Counted from the stretch's first letter, positions 49,706 to 58,573 are shown. The stretch is 63,684 nucleotides of DNA from Bacteroidia bacterium (GCA_026391315.1 JAPLDT010000011.1:1-63684), one strand, 5' to 3'. Made by a program: numbers and translations. Notes: generated from the letters alone by a model not told the origin.

Positions 49706-51412
49706 ATGCAATTCAATGAAATGGGGCTTGACCCCCGAATCCTGAAAGGGATTGAAGCAATGGGCTTCGAAACGCCTTCACCGATTCAAGAACAATTTAT
49801 TCCGGTTTTCTTAAAAGAGCCGAAAGACATCGTCGGACTGGCACAGACCGGCACCGGTAAAACTGCCGCATTCGGACTGCCGATCCTGCAGACGATCAAT
49901 CCGGCAAATCGGGTACCACAGGCATTGATCCTGAGTCCGACCCGTGAGCTGTGCGTACAGATTGCACGGGAGATCAAAGAGTATTCACAATTTTTACCCG
50001 AAATAGTCATTACTCCGGTTTATGGAGGCGCCGATATGGGTGCACAGGTGAAGGCGCTTCGTGCCGGAACCCACATCATCACTGCCACTCCGGGCCGTAT
50101 GCACGACATGATCCGCAAAAACAAAGTGGATCTCTCACATGTTTCGATCCTCGTTTTGGACGAGGCCGACGAAATGCTCAACATGGGCTTTCAGGAGGAC
50201 GTAGATGCCATCCTGGCAATGACCCCCAAAGAGAAAAACACGCTGCTCTTCTCGGCAACCATGCCGAAAGAGGTTGCCGCCATTGCCAAAAACTACATGA
50301 CCAATCCATTGGAGATCGCGGTTGGCAAGAAGAACAGCGGAGCCGATAATGTGGAGCATGTCTACCACATGGTGCATGCCAAGGATCGCTATCTCGCCCT
50401 CAAACGGGTACTGGATTTCGTTCCGGAGGTATATGGCATCGTTTTCTGCCGTACCCGTCAGGAGACCGGTGAAGTGGCTGCCCAGCTGATTACAGACAAC
50501 TATAGTGCAGAGGCGCTGCATGGCGATTTGAGCCAGCAGCAGCGTGATTTCGTGATGGATAAATTCCGTAACCGAGGGGTACAGATTCTTGTGGCTACCG
50601 ATGTGGCAGCCCGCGGACTGGATGTCAACGACCTGACCCATGTAGTTAACTACAATCTTCCCGATGACTCGGAAAACTATATCCACCGAAGTGGCCGTAC
50701 CGGTCGGGTTGGAAAGTCAGGCGTGTCGATTTCGATCATCCACCTGAAAGAGCACGGTCGTATTCGTATGATTGAAAAGAGTATAGGAAAAAAATTTGTA
50801 CGTAAACCGGTTCCATCAGGTAAAGAAATCTGCGAAAAGCAGCTTTTTTATCTGACAGACAAGTTGCAGGAAGTTACTGTTAACGAGGAGGAAATTGCAC
50901 CTTACCTTCCGGCCGTGTATGAAAAGTTTTCCAATTTGTCCAAAGAGGAGCTGATCAAACACATTGTTTCCCTGGAGTTTAACCGCTTTTTGGATTATTA
51001 TGGCAGTACGCCGGACCTGAACATTCCGGATGGTCATGAAGAACGCAGAAGTCCGCGGGTGGTCGAAACTGAAGGATTGACAAAATTCAGGTTAAACGTA
51101 GGATTGGCCAAAGGAATTTCGCCCAAAGAGGTGATCAATTTCGTGGTGGAAGCTACCGGCCGAAGAAATGTCGAGATTGGCAGGATCGATCTATTTGGGA
51201 GCTACTCAGTTGTTGAGGTGGAAGATGCAGCTGGAAAATCACTGCTCCGCAATTCAAGGGGCATGTCTTTCCGCGGAGCCTTCTTTGATGTCGAAGTTTT
51301 CGAAGAGAACCGCGACGACCGTTCTTTCCGTGGCCGACGCAGCGGCGGATATCCAAGGGCGGCAGAGGGAAGGACCGATTTCAAAAGGATGGAGCGAAAG
51401 AGGCGTTACTAA
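49706..51412 (+). CDS. DEAD-box ATP-dependent RNA helicase
   Basis: About 568 residues starting MQFNEMGLDPRILKGIEAMG; an upstream ATG at 49673 adds eleven untypical residues. Helicase motifs: Q motif PSPIQEQFIP, I AQTGTGKT, Ia PTRELCVQ, Ib TPGR, II DEAD, III SAT, V ARGLDV, VI HRSGRTGRVG. The C-terminal part (about 470-545) looks like a DbpA/CsdA-type RNA-binding domain (GRIDLFGSYSVVEV), and a short Arg/Gly-rich tail follows. It resembles DeaD/CsdA, which acts in ribosome biogenesis and cold adaptation. A 25-bp perfect hairpin terminator follows. Confidence 0.94.
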   Translation: MQFNEMGLDPRILKGIEAMGFETPSPIQEQFIPVFLKEPKDIVGLAQTGTGKTAAFGLPILQTINPANRVPQALILSPTRELCVQIAREIKEYSQFLPEIVITPVYGGADMGAQVKALRAGTHIITATPGRMHDMIRKNKVDLSHVSILVLDEADEMLNMGFQEDVDAILAMTPKEKNTLLFSATMPKEVAAIAKNYMTNPLEIAVGKKNSGADNVEHVYHMVHAKDRYLALKRVLDFVPEVYGIVFCRTRQETGEVAAQLITDNYSAEALHGDLSQQQRDFVMDKFRNRGVQILVATDVAARGLDVNDLTHVVNYNLPDDSENYIHRSGRTGRVGKSGVSISIIHLKEHGRIRMIEKSIGKKFVRKPVPSGKEICEKQLFYLTDKLQEVTVNEEEIAPYLPAVYEKFSNLSKEELIKHIVSLEFNRFLDYYGSTPDLNIPDGHEERRSPRVVETEGLTKFRLNVGLAKGISPKEVINFVVEATGRRNVEIGRIDLFGSYSVVEVEDAAGKSLLRNSRGMSFRGAFFDVEVFEENRDDRSFRGRRSGGYPRAAEGRTDFKRMERKRRY

Positions 51413-51422
51413 TTAATTTGAT

Positions 51423-51489
51423 AACTTTCCCAAAGTTGATAGATATGTACAATTATTGCTCATATCTATCAACTTTGGGAAAGTTCTTT
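51423..51489. terminator. Bidirectional terminator, perfect 25-bp stem
   Basis: The arms 51423-51447 and 51461-51485 are fully complementary (AACTTTCCCAAAGTTGAT at the base) around a 13-nt loop, with CTTTT after on the + strand. It lies between the convergent helicase and nitroreductase genes. Confidence 0.9.
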
Positions 51490-52406
51490 TAATAAAAATC
51501 AATATTTGCAAAAGTCCGTTTCACTCCCCTGGCATATTTCACCTTCGGATAACCCACAATCAAAACAAGTCCCTCGCGACTTTTGAAACGAATCTTGTAT
51601 TTGTCCCTGAACTCCTTTGCCCCAAATCCAAACTGCAAAAACGGATGGATGGCGCCCAGCATGCAGGATCCAAGGCCAAGCGATTCGGCGGCAGTCATGG
51701 CATAGGTCGCGGCTATGATCGGGTCGGCCGGATCGCAATAGGGTGTTCCATAGAAATAGAAGGCCAGAGGTGCATCGTAAGTTACATGGTCTACTCCTTT
51801 GTTCATCGAACCAATGTAGATGTCGTATATGGGACGGATGAATTTCTTAAAAAAACGGATGGTCCGCTTGTCGTAGAACGGGGTCATCAGCGCCATGAAC
51901 CATCCTGAGACAAACCACCTGTTTTTATCAAGCAGGTTGCAATAATCGGACGAAAATTGTCTGACTTTTTCTTTTCCCTGCAAAATAACCACATTCACAT
52001 CCGATGGAGGAACCCCCATGGGCGCTGTCTTTGCAGCCGTGAGGATAAGGTCGATGACCTCCCACGAAACGGGTTGATCCTTGTATTTGCGGATACTCCG
52101 GCGGGACTGGAACAAATGAAGCAGGGAGTTGTAGTCGGGTTTGACAGATGGTTCCGTAAACGGGAAAAGATCGTCGGGTGTAAGGCATCGGCCTGTCACA
52201 TCAATGGCATTTTCAGGACAGATCGCCATACATTGGCCGCAGGCCATGCATCCGAACAGTGGATCCTCCGATCTTGTAGCTTTTCCGTTGACAATCTTAA
52301 ATCCGTAATCTGAGCAAACGGTGACACACTTTCCGCACCCGTTGCACTTTAGCTGGTCGATGGAAACCGTTGCAATCTCTTCGGTTCTACTGGTAGGTAT
52401 AGACAT
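51489..52406 (-). CDS. Nitroreductase-family protein with N-terminal 2[4Fe-4S] ferredoxin domain
   Basis: A 305-residue protein. Two cluster motifs, CNGCGKCVTVC and CMACGQCMAIC, each with a further Cys-Pro or Cys, lie in residues 19-70. The nitroreductase (FMN) domain follows (RRSIRKYKDQPV, AAKTAPMGVPPSDVNVVIL, TYAMTAAESLGLGSCMLG). The fusion suggests electrons enter through ferredoxin clusters to FMN rather than from NAD(P)H. Substrates are unknown. It is the last intact chromosomal gene before the AT-rich inserted segment. Confidence 0.92.
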   Translation of the reverse strand: MSIPTSRTEEIATVSIDQLKCNGCGKCVTVCSDYGFKIVNGKATRSEDPLFGCMACGQCMAICPENAIDVTGRCLTPDDLFPFTEPSVKPDYNSLLHLFQSRRSIRKYKDQPVSWEVIDLILTAAKTAPMGVPPSDVNVVILQGKEKVRQFSSDYCNLLDKNRWFVSGWFMALMTPFYDKRTIRFFKKFIRPIYDIYIGSMNKGVDHVTYDAPLAFYFYGTPYCDPADPIIAATYAMTAAESLGLGSCMLGAIHPFLQFGFGAKEFRDKYKIRFKSREGLVLIVGYPKVKYARGVKRTFANIDFY

Positions 52407-52501
52407 GGTTTTCGGGGTTAAATGGGTACCCCTAAGATAATGAAAAAGTGACTAAGGTGAGCTAGAGTGAACTAAAGTGACTAAAGTATTTCGCTGCAGA
52501 C
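52407..52501. other. Junction with degenerate GTGACTAAA-type repeats
   Basis: GTGACTAA, GTGAGCTAGA, GTGAACTAAA and GTGACTAAAG follow one another at 52447-52487. The truncated ORF that follows begins directly after them, so this may mark the left end of an insertion. Confidence 0.4.
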
Positions 52502-52876
52502 ATGATTGTAAGATTTACAACGAGGGGTGAGCATAACTCCTTGGATGAGAATGAAATAGTTGTCTCAGTAAAGACCACTTCCAAGGACAGGATGGGGAAA
52601 ATGTTTATCGACAAAATTTTATTGGAAAGGTTCGTTGAGCACCCTCAGAAGGTCATATGCATTTTTTTAAATGATGTCCAAAGAAAGGAAAATGACAATA
52701 TTAGTTTTACTTTAGTCTCAGGATTATTTATGGTTTATTCAAAGTTTCTCACAAAATTGGAGGGTATATATTACTTAGACTCGCCTCCAAATGCAACAAA
52801 AAAACCGTATTCAGACTATATGAATAGATTTTCAGAATTGATTTCAGGGGATTTTAGAACCTTGCTAACCTCTTAA
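52502..52876 (+). CDS. Probable C-terminal fragment of a type II restriction endonuclease
   Basis: A 124-residue ORF. NEIVVSVKTTSKDRMGKMF looks like the core of a PD-(D/E)xK nuclease, where VxVKTT carries the catalytic Lys and the basic-aromatic helix follows. In-frame codons before the ATG (YFAAD) also fit a nuclease but run into a stop within the GTGACTAAA repeats, so the N-terminal part has been lost. It converges on and overlaps by 12 bp a DNA methyltransferase gene. Taken together, a decayed restriction-modification pair is likely. The assignment rests on motif impression and gene context. Confidence 0.55.
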   Translation: MIVRFTTRGEHNSLDENEIVVSVKTTSKDRMGKMFIDKILLERFVEHPQKVICIFLNDVQRKENDNISFTLVSGLFMVYSKFLTKLEGIYYLDSPPNATKKPYSDYMNRFSELISGDFRTLLTS

Positions 52877-53935
52877 TTTCTTCCTTCGTTGATTTGAGGC
52901 CTGTTCGTCTGCCGCTTCTAATATTCTGGAAATATGATGTTTATCTATTAGTCTGTTTTTGATTATTTTACAGTATTCTAAATCCAACTCGGTTCCGATC
53001 CATTTTCTTTTATAAGCCTCAGAAACTGCAAAAGTTGTTCCTGAACCACCAAAAGGGTCAAGAATTACACTGTCTGAATTCGAAGATGAAAGAATAATTT
53101 TTCTAAGCAACTCAACTGGTTTTTGTGTTAAATGGGGAAATTTTTCCCATGCACCATTCGATATGGTGGGTATTTCAAATACGTCTTTTGGTTTTGCTCC
53201 CAAAGGATTAGGTTCCCATAAATAATCTTTTTTATTTCCGTTAGAATATTGGGATGTTTCCGCTTGAGTTCTTTTGGGATATTTTAGAGTATGTTCATTA
53301 TACCGAATCCTTACTTCGTCAATGTTTAATACAAATTCTTTTGATTTTCTGAAGTGTAGTATACTTTCATGAGAACGCCCCCAGTCGTTTCCAAGGTTAG
53401 CTTTGTTTCGATAAAACCAAACTAGCCATTTGCACCCTTTAAATAGAGGGGAAGCAGACCATTTTATATCAGCTAGAATTTCGGAAAACCCACAAATATA
53501 TAATGATCCAGTTTTTTTCAAAACTCGATGGGCCTCTGAGATCCACTCCATGCTCCATTTAATATATTCTTTTTGATTGGCGAATGTATCCCATTCTGCT
53601 TTTTTAATATTGTAAGGTGGGTCGGCAAAAATTAGATCAATCGAGTTTGAATCTTGTTGTTTTAAAAATTTAATAGCATCATAATTATATAATTCCCCAA
53701 ATTCAGTTTTAAAATAAGGTGTAATAGATTCCCTTTCATGAATTCTTGGTCGATATTGTATTTCAAGTTGGAGTTCTTCAACTAATAGGGAAATTTGTTT
53801 TTCGGAGTAAACACGATAGTTATTTATTGGGTGTCTGGAGCATTTATATTTGCCACTTTTATCCCATCTCCTAAGCGTTTCAGAACTAATATTCAAAATA
53901 TCAGCAGCTTGACTAATTGACAAATACTTATCCAT
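52865..53935 (-). CDS. DNA methyltransferase (N6-adenine or N4-cytosine) with N-terminal helix-turn-helix
   Basis: About 356 residues from the preferred start MDKYLSISQAADIL; an upstream Met at 53965 adds ten residues. Residues 1-55 are a MerR-like excisionase-type HTH (ISSETLRRWDKSGKYKCSRH, NYRVYSEKQI). Then come motif IV DPPYN (105-109) and, late, WEKFPHLTQKPVELL and motif I DPFGGSGTTFAV, the order of beta-class enzymes. It methylates an exocyclic amine in a specific site. The HTH may add target recognition or self-regulation. It faces the truncated nuclease ORF, so it is probably an orphaned modification enzyme. Confidence 0.92.
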   Translation of the reverse strand: MDKYLSISQAADILNISSETLRRWDKSGKYKCSRHPINNYRVYSEKQISLLVEELQLEIQYRPRIHERESITPYFKTEFGELYNYDAIKFLKQQDSNSIDLIFADPPYNIKKAEWDTFANQKEYIKWSMEWISEAHRVLKKTGSLYICGFSEILADIKWSASPLFKGCKWLVWFYRNKANLGNDWGRSHESILHFRKSKEFVLNIDEVRIRYNEHTLKYPKRTQAETSQYSNGNKKDYLWEPNPLGAKPKDVFEIPTISNGAWEKFPHLTQKPVELLRKIILSSSNSDSVILDPFGGSGTTFAVSEAYKRKWIGTELDLEYCKIIKNRLIDKHHISRILEAADEQASNQRRKKLRG

Positions 53936-54273
53936 ATCCTTAAACAACCTTATACATGATTGCACAGCAAATATATAGGAAAAAGATTGGATTATTTAGT
54001 AAACTTAAATAAAATTTGGAAAGAATATATGCAATTTTTAATTTTGTCTCCCACTTGCAAATCCTCTCTTGATATTTGTAAATGAATTCAGAAATCAATA
54101 CTTTTTATACAAATGATCAGTACCATCATGCCAGGCTTAGGAGCTTCGATGACAGGAAACTAATAATTTGAAATGAGATTCTTGTCTGTAAGTTCATCGG
54201 TTAAATCCCGCCCTGCATGTAGCTACGAGACGATAATGTGTGCAATTTTATCTGGACAAAATCCCAAACAAAA
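53936..54273. other. Intergenic region holding the left cassette-like repeat
   Basis: This 338-bp AT-rich gap between the methyltransferase and GH13 genes has no gene. Its second half (from about 54120) holds the repeat at 54143-54223, followed by GATAATGTGTGC near 54232. The first half shows nothing recognisable besides the likely methyltransferase promoter. Confidence 0.5.
54143..54223 (+). repeat. Cassette-like repeat, left copy
   Basis: An 81-nt segment whose diverged second copy is at 56167-56248 in the same orientation. Most similar parts: GCTTC-A-TG-CAGG near the start, and TTAAATCCCGCCCTGCAT-TAGC at the end (22 of 23 identical). The two copies bracket the GH13 gene. Confidence 0.75.
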
Positions 54274-56121
54274 ATGAAAAAAATATTTACTTTATTTATT
54301 ATTTTATATTTCCACAGTGCAACTTTCTCACAGCAGATTAGCAGAATAGAACCTCAAAATTGGTGGGTAGGGATGAAATATAATACCATAACCCTATTAA
54401 TTTATGGGAGCAATCTCACTGACTTAAAACCGTCTTTAAATTATGCAGGGGTTGAACTTATCAAAACAGATAAAGTTGAAAACAAAAATTATTTGTTTGT
54501 TACATTAAAAATCAATCCCACAGCAAAAGCAGGAAACATAAAAATCGACTTCAGCAAAAACAACAAAATTGTTTTGTACAAGTACTTTCCTCTTCTACAA
54601 CGGGAAAAAGGTAGTGCAAACAGAGCAAGTTTTACTCCGAAAGATGCAATACTTTTAATAGTTCCTGACAGATTTTCAGACGGTGATGCCAAGAATAACA
54701 TCATTCCCGAAATGAAAGAAACCAGCCTAGACAGGAATGATGAAAACAAACGACACGGAGGTGATATTCAGGGCATTATCAATAATCTGGGCTACATACA
54801 ATCATTAGGGTTTACGCAAATCTGGAATACTCCTTTAATCGAGAATGACCAGCCGGCTTATTCCTATCACGGTTACGCTGCTACAGACTTTTACAAAATT
54901 GACTCCCGCTTCGGTACTAACGAACAATTCAAATTATTGGTAGAGGAAGCAAAGAAAAGAGGCATTGGTATAATTTGGGATGTTGTTTTAAATCATTGTG
55001 GCGATGAATATTATTTCATTAAAGATTTGCCTTCAAAAGACTGGGTCAATTATTCCGGGACAAGAACGAGAAGCAACTTCTTAAAGACTACTATAACAGA
55101 TCCTTATGCTACGGAAATAGATAAAAAAGAATATACGGATGGTTGGTTTGACACGCATATGCCGGATTTAAACCAAAGAAATCCCCTGTTGGCAAAATAT
55201 TTAATACAAAATACAATATGGTGGATTGAGTATGCTGGCATTTCTGGTATTAGGGAAGATACCTATTCATATGCGGATAAAGGTTTTCTGACGACCTGGA
55301 CAAAGGCAGTTCTGGATGAATATCCAAATTTTAACACCGCAGGAGAAGAAATGTCCAGAAATATATACCTGACATCGTATTGGCAAAAAGACAAAATAAA
55401 TTCGGATGGCTACAAATCCGATTTACCAACTTTAATGGACTTTGCCTTAAACGACAATATTGTTTCCACTCTTAACAGAACAGATAATTGGTTTTCAACC
55501 TGGGTTGATACCTACCAAAGTATTGCTCAGGATTATCTGTTTCCTCACCCGGACAATCAACTAATATTCCCTGACAACCACGATTTAGACAGGTTTTATT
55601 CAAGACTGAATAAAAACTTTTACAGCTGGAAATTGGGAATTGCAATGTATATGACTATGCGGGGCATTCCCGAGTTTTTGTATGGAACAGAAGTTTTGAT
55701 GACCAATGAGAAACCCGGGAGCGATGGACAAAGACGGGGCGATTTTTATGGTGGTTGGGAAAACGATTTAAAAAATGCGAAAACAGGATCGGGGCTAACG
55801 AATGAAGAAAAAGACGCCCAAATATTTTTTTCAAAATTGTTGAATTGGCGAAAAACAAATACAGCAATACACAATGGAAAGTTTAAACACTATGCACCGC
55901 AAAAAAACGATGTGTACGTTTATTTCCGGTACAATGAGAAACATAAAGTAATGGTCCTTTTAAATAAAAACAGAGAAAGTGTAAAACTTGATTTGATGAG
56001 GTATTCCGAAATGATACCTGCTAAATTTAAAGCCAAGGAGATCATTACGGATAAAGAGTTCGTTGTCACTAACACACTTGAAATGCCGGCACGTGCTGCT
56101 ATGATTTTGGAGATAAACTAA
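54274..56121 (+). CDS. GH13 alpha-amylase-family enzyme, neopullulanase/SusA type
   Basis: About 615 residues from the Met that starts a signal peptide (MKKIFTLFIILYFHSATFSQ); an upstream ATG at 54238 adds 12 residues. The N-terminal beta-domain (IEPQNWWVGMKYNTITLLIYG) is that of cyclomaltodextrinases and SusA. GH13 regions: DVVLNH, nucleophile Asp in GIREDTYSY, Glu in AGEEM, and FPDNHDLDR. It hydrolyses starch-type glucans, probably in the periplasm. It is far from the Sus-like locus, in AT-rich DNA between direct repeats, which suggests separate acquisition. Confidence 0.93.
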   Translation: MKKIFTLFIILYFHSATFSQQISRIEPQNWWVGMKYNTITLLIYGSNLTDLKPSLNYAGVELIKTDKVENKNYLFVTLKINPTAKAGNIKIDFSKNNKIVLYKYFPLLQREKGSANRASFTPKDAILLIVPDRFSDGDAKNNIIPEMKETSLDRNDENKRHGGDIQGIINNLGYIQSLGFTQIWNTPLIENDQPAYSYHGYAATDFYKIDSRFGTNEQFKLLVEEAKKRGIGIIWDVVLNHCGDEYYFIKDLPSKDWVNYSGTRTRSNFLKTTITDPYATEIDKKEYTDGWFDTHMPDLNQRNPLLAKYLIQNTIWWIEYAGISGIREDTYSYADKGFLTTWTKAVLDEYPNFNTAGEEMSRNIYLTSYWQKDKINSDGYKSDLPTLMDFALNDNIVSTLNRTDNWFSTWVDTYQSIAQDYLFPHPDNQLIFPDNHDLDRFYSRLNKNFYSWKLGIAMYMTMRGIPEFLYGTEVLMTNEKPGSDGQRRGDFYGGWENDLKNAKTGSGLTNEEKDAQIFFSKLLNWRKTNTAIHNGKFKHYAPQKNDVYVYFRYNEKHKVMVLLNKNRESVKLDLMRYSEMIPAKFKAKEIITDKEFVVTNTLEMPARAAMILEIN

Positions 56122-56166
56122 AAAGATAATGCACAAAAGTGAACTTCCTGCAAGCGTGAGTTCGGT

Positions 56167-56248
56167 GCTTCATTGTCAGGGAATTAGTGAATTGAAAAGC
56201 AAGCACTTCGTAGGGAGTATATATGTTAAATCCCGCCCTGCATATAGC
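56167..56248 (+). repeat. Cassette-like repeat, right copy
   Basis: Second copy of the repeat at 54143-54223, 46 bp after the GH13 stop. It is followed by CCGTTAGCGGTCATTG (from 56254). TAGCGGT at 56258-56264 is complementary to ACCGCTA at 57315-57321, just beyond the GH114-like gene. Confidence 0.75.
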
Positions 56249-56330
56249 CTTTTCCGTTAGCGGTCATTGTATAGAACAAACAGACGAACGACAAAAATAG
56301 TTTAGAAAAAAAAACAAAAAAAGTTAAATA

Positions 56331-57305
56331 GTGAGAAATACAATTTTATTATTTGTTTCAATATTTATTATCTCGTCTTGTAATAAAGAGGAGAGTAATC
56401 CCCACAACGAAACAGAATATAAACAAAAAATGCGGGAATTTGTAATCGGGATAAGTCAATATTCTAAATCTACAAACCCTAATTTTTTAATCATACCTCA
56501 AAACGGAATTGAATTAGTAAGTAGTAATGGAGATGTTTCAGGGCAACCACATAAAGCCTATTTAGATGCAATTGACGCAAATGGACAAGAAGACTTATTT
56601 TATGGTTATGATAAAGACGACCAAGCAACATCCGAAACGGTAAATTCCTATTTAAAGGAGTTACTTAACATTTCAAAAAACCACGGTAATAAAATATTAG
56701 TTACCGATTATTGTTCGACACCTTCAAAAATGACTAATTCATATTTTGAAAACAATAATGCCGGTTATGTTTCATTTGCGGCAAATCGAAGAGAACTTGA
56801 TAATATTCCAACTTTCCCAACATCAATCAATCAAGAAAACAATTCAGTTATAACTAATATTTCTCAAGTAAAAAACTTTTTGTATTTAATTAATCCAAGT
56901 AATTTTTCATCTAAAACAGATTTTATTAATGCTGTAACAGCAACCAATTATGATTTATTGATAATGGATTTGTTTTTCAATGACGTTAAAGCATTTACAT
57001 CATCAGAAATAGCACAATTAAAAAATAAGGCAAATGGAGGTAAGCGATTAGTTGTTTCCTATATGTCTATTGGCGAAGCAGAGGATTACAGATACTATTG
57101 GCAAACCTCTTGGAATACCAATAAACCTGCTTGGCTGGACACTGAAAACCCAGACTGGGCAGGAAATTATAAAGTAAAATATTGGAATACTGAATGGCAA
57201 AATATCATTTACGGCAATGACAATTCGTATCTAAAAAAGATATTAAACACAAATTTTGACGGTGTATATTTGGATATAATAGACGCTTTTAAATACTATG
57301 AATAA
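56331..57305 (+). CDS. GH114-like lipoprotein (endo-alpha-1,4-polygalactosaminidase family)
   Basis: A 324-residue protein starting with GTG. Lipoprotein signal (LLFVSIFIISSCNK, Cys17). The barrel pattern of GH114/TM1410-like proteins is seen: REFVIGISQYSK, FFYGYDKDDQAT, LLIMDLFF, VVSYMSIGEAEDYRYYW, PDWAGNYKVKYWN and FDGVYLDIIDAF, with the Asp and Glu residues as catalytic candidates. The family cleaves polygalactosamine-type exopolysaccharide. DNA is very AT-rich. The gene fills almost all of the space between two cassette-like boundaries. It seems to end with the ORF and lacks any extra domain. Confidence 0.75.
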   Translation: MRNTILLFVSIFIISSCNKEESNPHNETEYKQKMREFVIGISQYSKSTNPNFLIIPQNGIELVSSNGDVSGQPHKAYLDAIDANGQEDLFYGYDKDDQATSETVNSYLKELLNISKNHGNKILVTDYCSTPSKMTNSYFENNNAGYVSFAANRRELDNIPTFPTSINQENNSVITNISQVKNFLYLINPSNFSSKTDFINAVTATNYDLLIMDLFFNDVKAFTSSEIAQLKNKANGGKRLVVSYMSIGEAEDYRYYWQTSWNTNKPAWLDTENPDWAGNYKVKYWNTEWQNIIYGNDNSYLKKILNTNFDGVYLDIIDAFKYYE

Positions 57306-57329
57306 TACCAACGAACCGCTATCACGCGG

Positions 57330-57746
57330 TATTATGCTGCTATTCCTGAAATATTGCAAGACAAGCATTCTCATTTTGGGTGGGTTAAAGTCAAAAGCAG
57401 TATTGACGATTTTTAATTCAGAAATTACAACCTGATGCCCATGGGCAACGGCCAACTCTTTTTACCGGTAAGGGCGGAAATCAGGAAAAAGATTGGCAAA
57501 AAAGCGGGTGATTGGGTAAATGTGATTTTGTTTTCAGACAATGGTCCGGCTGAAATACCGGAAGAATTCATGGTCTGTTTATTGGAAGACCCGGTTGCCC
57601 ACAAAACATTTATAAGCCTATCCGACGGGCAACAAAAGAAATTGATCGACTGGATTTATTCAGCAAAAACAGACGATACAAAAGTTGAAAGGATGGCCGA
57701 AACACTTAATCGTCTTGTAACAGGAAAATTTTTCGGAGACAAATAA
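57330..57746 (+). pseudogene. Broken YdeI/OmdA-family (DUF1905) gene
   Basis: The longest open part starts at 57435 (MPMGNGQLFLPVRAEIRKK) and includes the C-terminal OmdA domain (KTFISLSDGQQKKLIDWIYSAKTDDTK) intact. Upstream, the same frame still encodes DUF1905 residues (YYAAIPEILQDKHSHFGWVKVK, split here as YYAAIPE and FGWVKVKSSIDDF) but is interrupted by TAA at 57414-57416 and loses homology before about 57330. The first 20-30 residues of the gene are missing. The cut falls at the right end of the AT-rich segment, beside ACCGCTA and its partner GCGGT. A 103-residue remnant may still be made. Confidence 0.75.
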
Positions 57747-57782
57747 ATTTATAATCTAAGCCGTATTTTAGTTAAGAATGGT

Positions 57783-58364
57783 ATGAAAAGAGTTTTACTG
57801 TTATTGGCCAATGGATTTGAAATGCTGGAAGCCAGCGTATTCATTGATGTAATCGGATGGAACCTTGTGGAGGGGGATGGTTCGACCGAATTGTTTACTT
57901 GCGGAATACAAAAGGAAGTTAAAAGTTCTTTCAGCCAGAAGGTTATCGTTGATTTTCTGATTGGCGATATCGATATTGATTTGTTTGATGCCTTAGCCAT
58001 TCCGGGCGGATTTGAAGTATATGATTTTTACAAAGATGCCTATGACAACAGGTTTCTTGATCTGATCCGTAGATTTAAAGTAAAAGATAAAATTATCGCT
58101 TCCATCTGTGTTGCAGCTTTACCCCTCGGCAAAAGCGGAGTATTGGAGGGTAAGCGTGGCACAACCTACAATAAAAATACCGTCAGACAGGAAACATTGA
58201 GGGGCTTTGGTGTTACCGTGATGAATGAACCGATAGTCATGGATGATAACAACATTACATCCTGGAATCCGTCGACGGCTACAGATGTAGCATTTTTGTT
58301 GCTGGAATTGCTCACTTCAAAGGCTAATGCAACTTATGTGAGGCAAATAATGGGATTTGAGTGA
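57783..58364 (+). CDS. DJ-1/PfpI-family protein
   Basis: A 193-residue cytoplasmic protein of the DJ-1/ThiJ group: N-terminal strand RVLLLLANGFEMLEAS with the conserved Glu, ALAIPGG, nucleophile Cys in IASICVAALPLG, and late TSWNPSTATDVAFLLLELL. Members act as glyoxalases, deglycases or chaperones; the activity here cannot be told. It lies 36 bp after the broken OmdA gene and is followed by a hairpin. Confidence 0.88.
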   Translation: MKRVLLLLANGFEMLEASVFIDVIGWNLVEGDGSTELFTCGIQKEVKSSFSQKVIVDFLIGDIDIDLFDALAIPGGFEVYDFYKDAYDNRFLDLIRRFKVKDKIIASICVAALPLGKSGVLEGKRGTTYNKNTVRQETLRGFGVTVMNEPIVMDDNNITSWNPSTATDVAFLLLELLTSKANATYVRQIMGFE

Positions 58365-58370
58365 AAAAAA

Positions 58371-58423
58371 TTTCCAAAGTTTTAGTTACGAACAAATTTT
58401 GCCCGTAACGTGAAACTTTGGAA
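58371..58423. terminator. Hairpin after the DJ-1/PfpI gene
   Basis: TTTCCAAAGTTTTAGTTACG pairs imperfectly with CGTAACGTGAAACTTTGGAA, with a CTTTTG tail. It is located 7 bp after the stop codon and resembles the AACTTTCCCAAAGTT hairpin at 51423-51485. Confidence 0.65.
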
Positions 58424-58452
58424 ACTTTTGTACCATTATAATTATCAGTCTT

Positions 58453-58503
58453 CAGGAAAAACATCGAAAGAAACCTGTGCGGCGGATGTGTTTCGAAACT
58501 GTG
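58453..58503 (-). repeat. Decayed copy of the rluA 3' end
   Basis: Read on the minus strand, this encodes FETHPPHRFLSMFF, matching FETPPPHRFLTLFS at the C-terminus of the pseudouridine synthase (59211-59260). About four of five bases agree across 49 nt. The two copies, in the same orientation, bracket the toxin-antitoxin pair. Confidence 0.65.
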
Positions 58504-58549
58504 ATTATGCACCGTGAGAACCATTCAATACAGTTCATTTTTATTTTTA

Positions 58550-58557
58550 TATCTTTA
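58550..58557 (+). promoter_or_regulatory. Promoter -7 box of the toxin-antitoxin pair
   Basis: TATCTTTA, one mismatch from TAnnTTTG, 16 bp before the antitoxin start codon, within a T-rich stretch. Confidence 0.35.
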
Positions 58558-58573
58558 CTAAAAAAGAAAGCAG

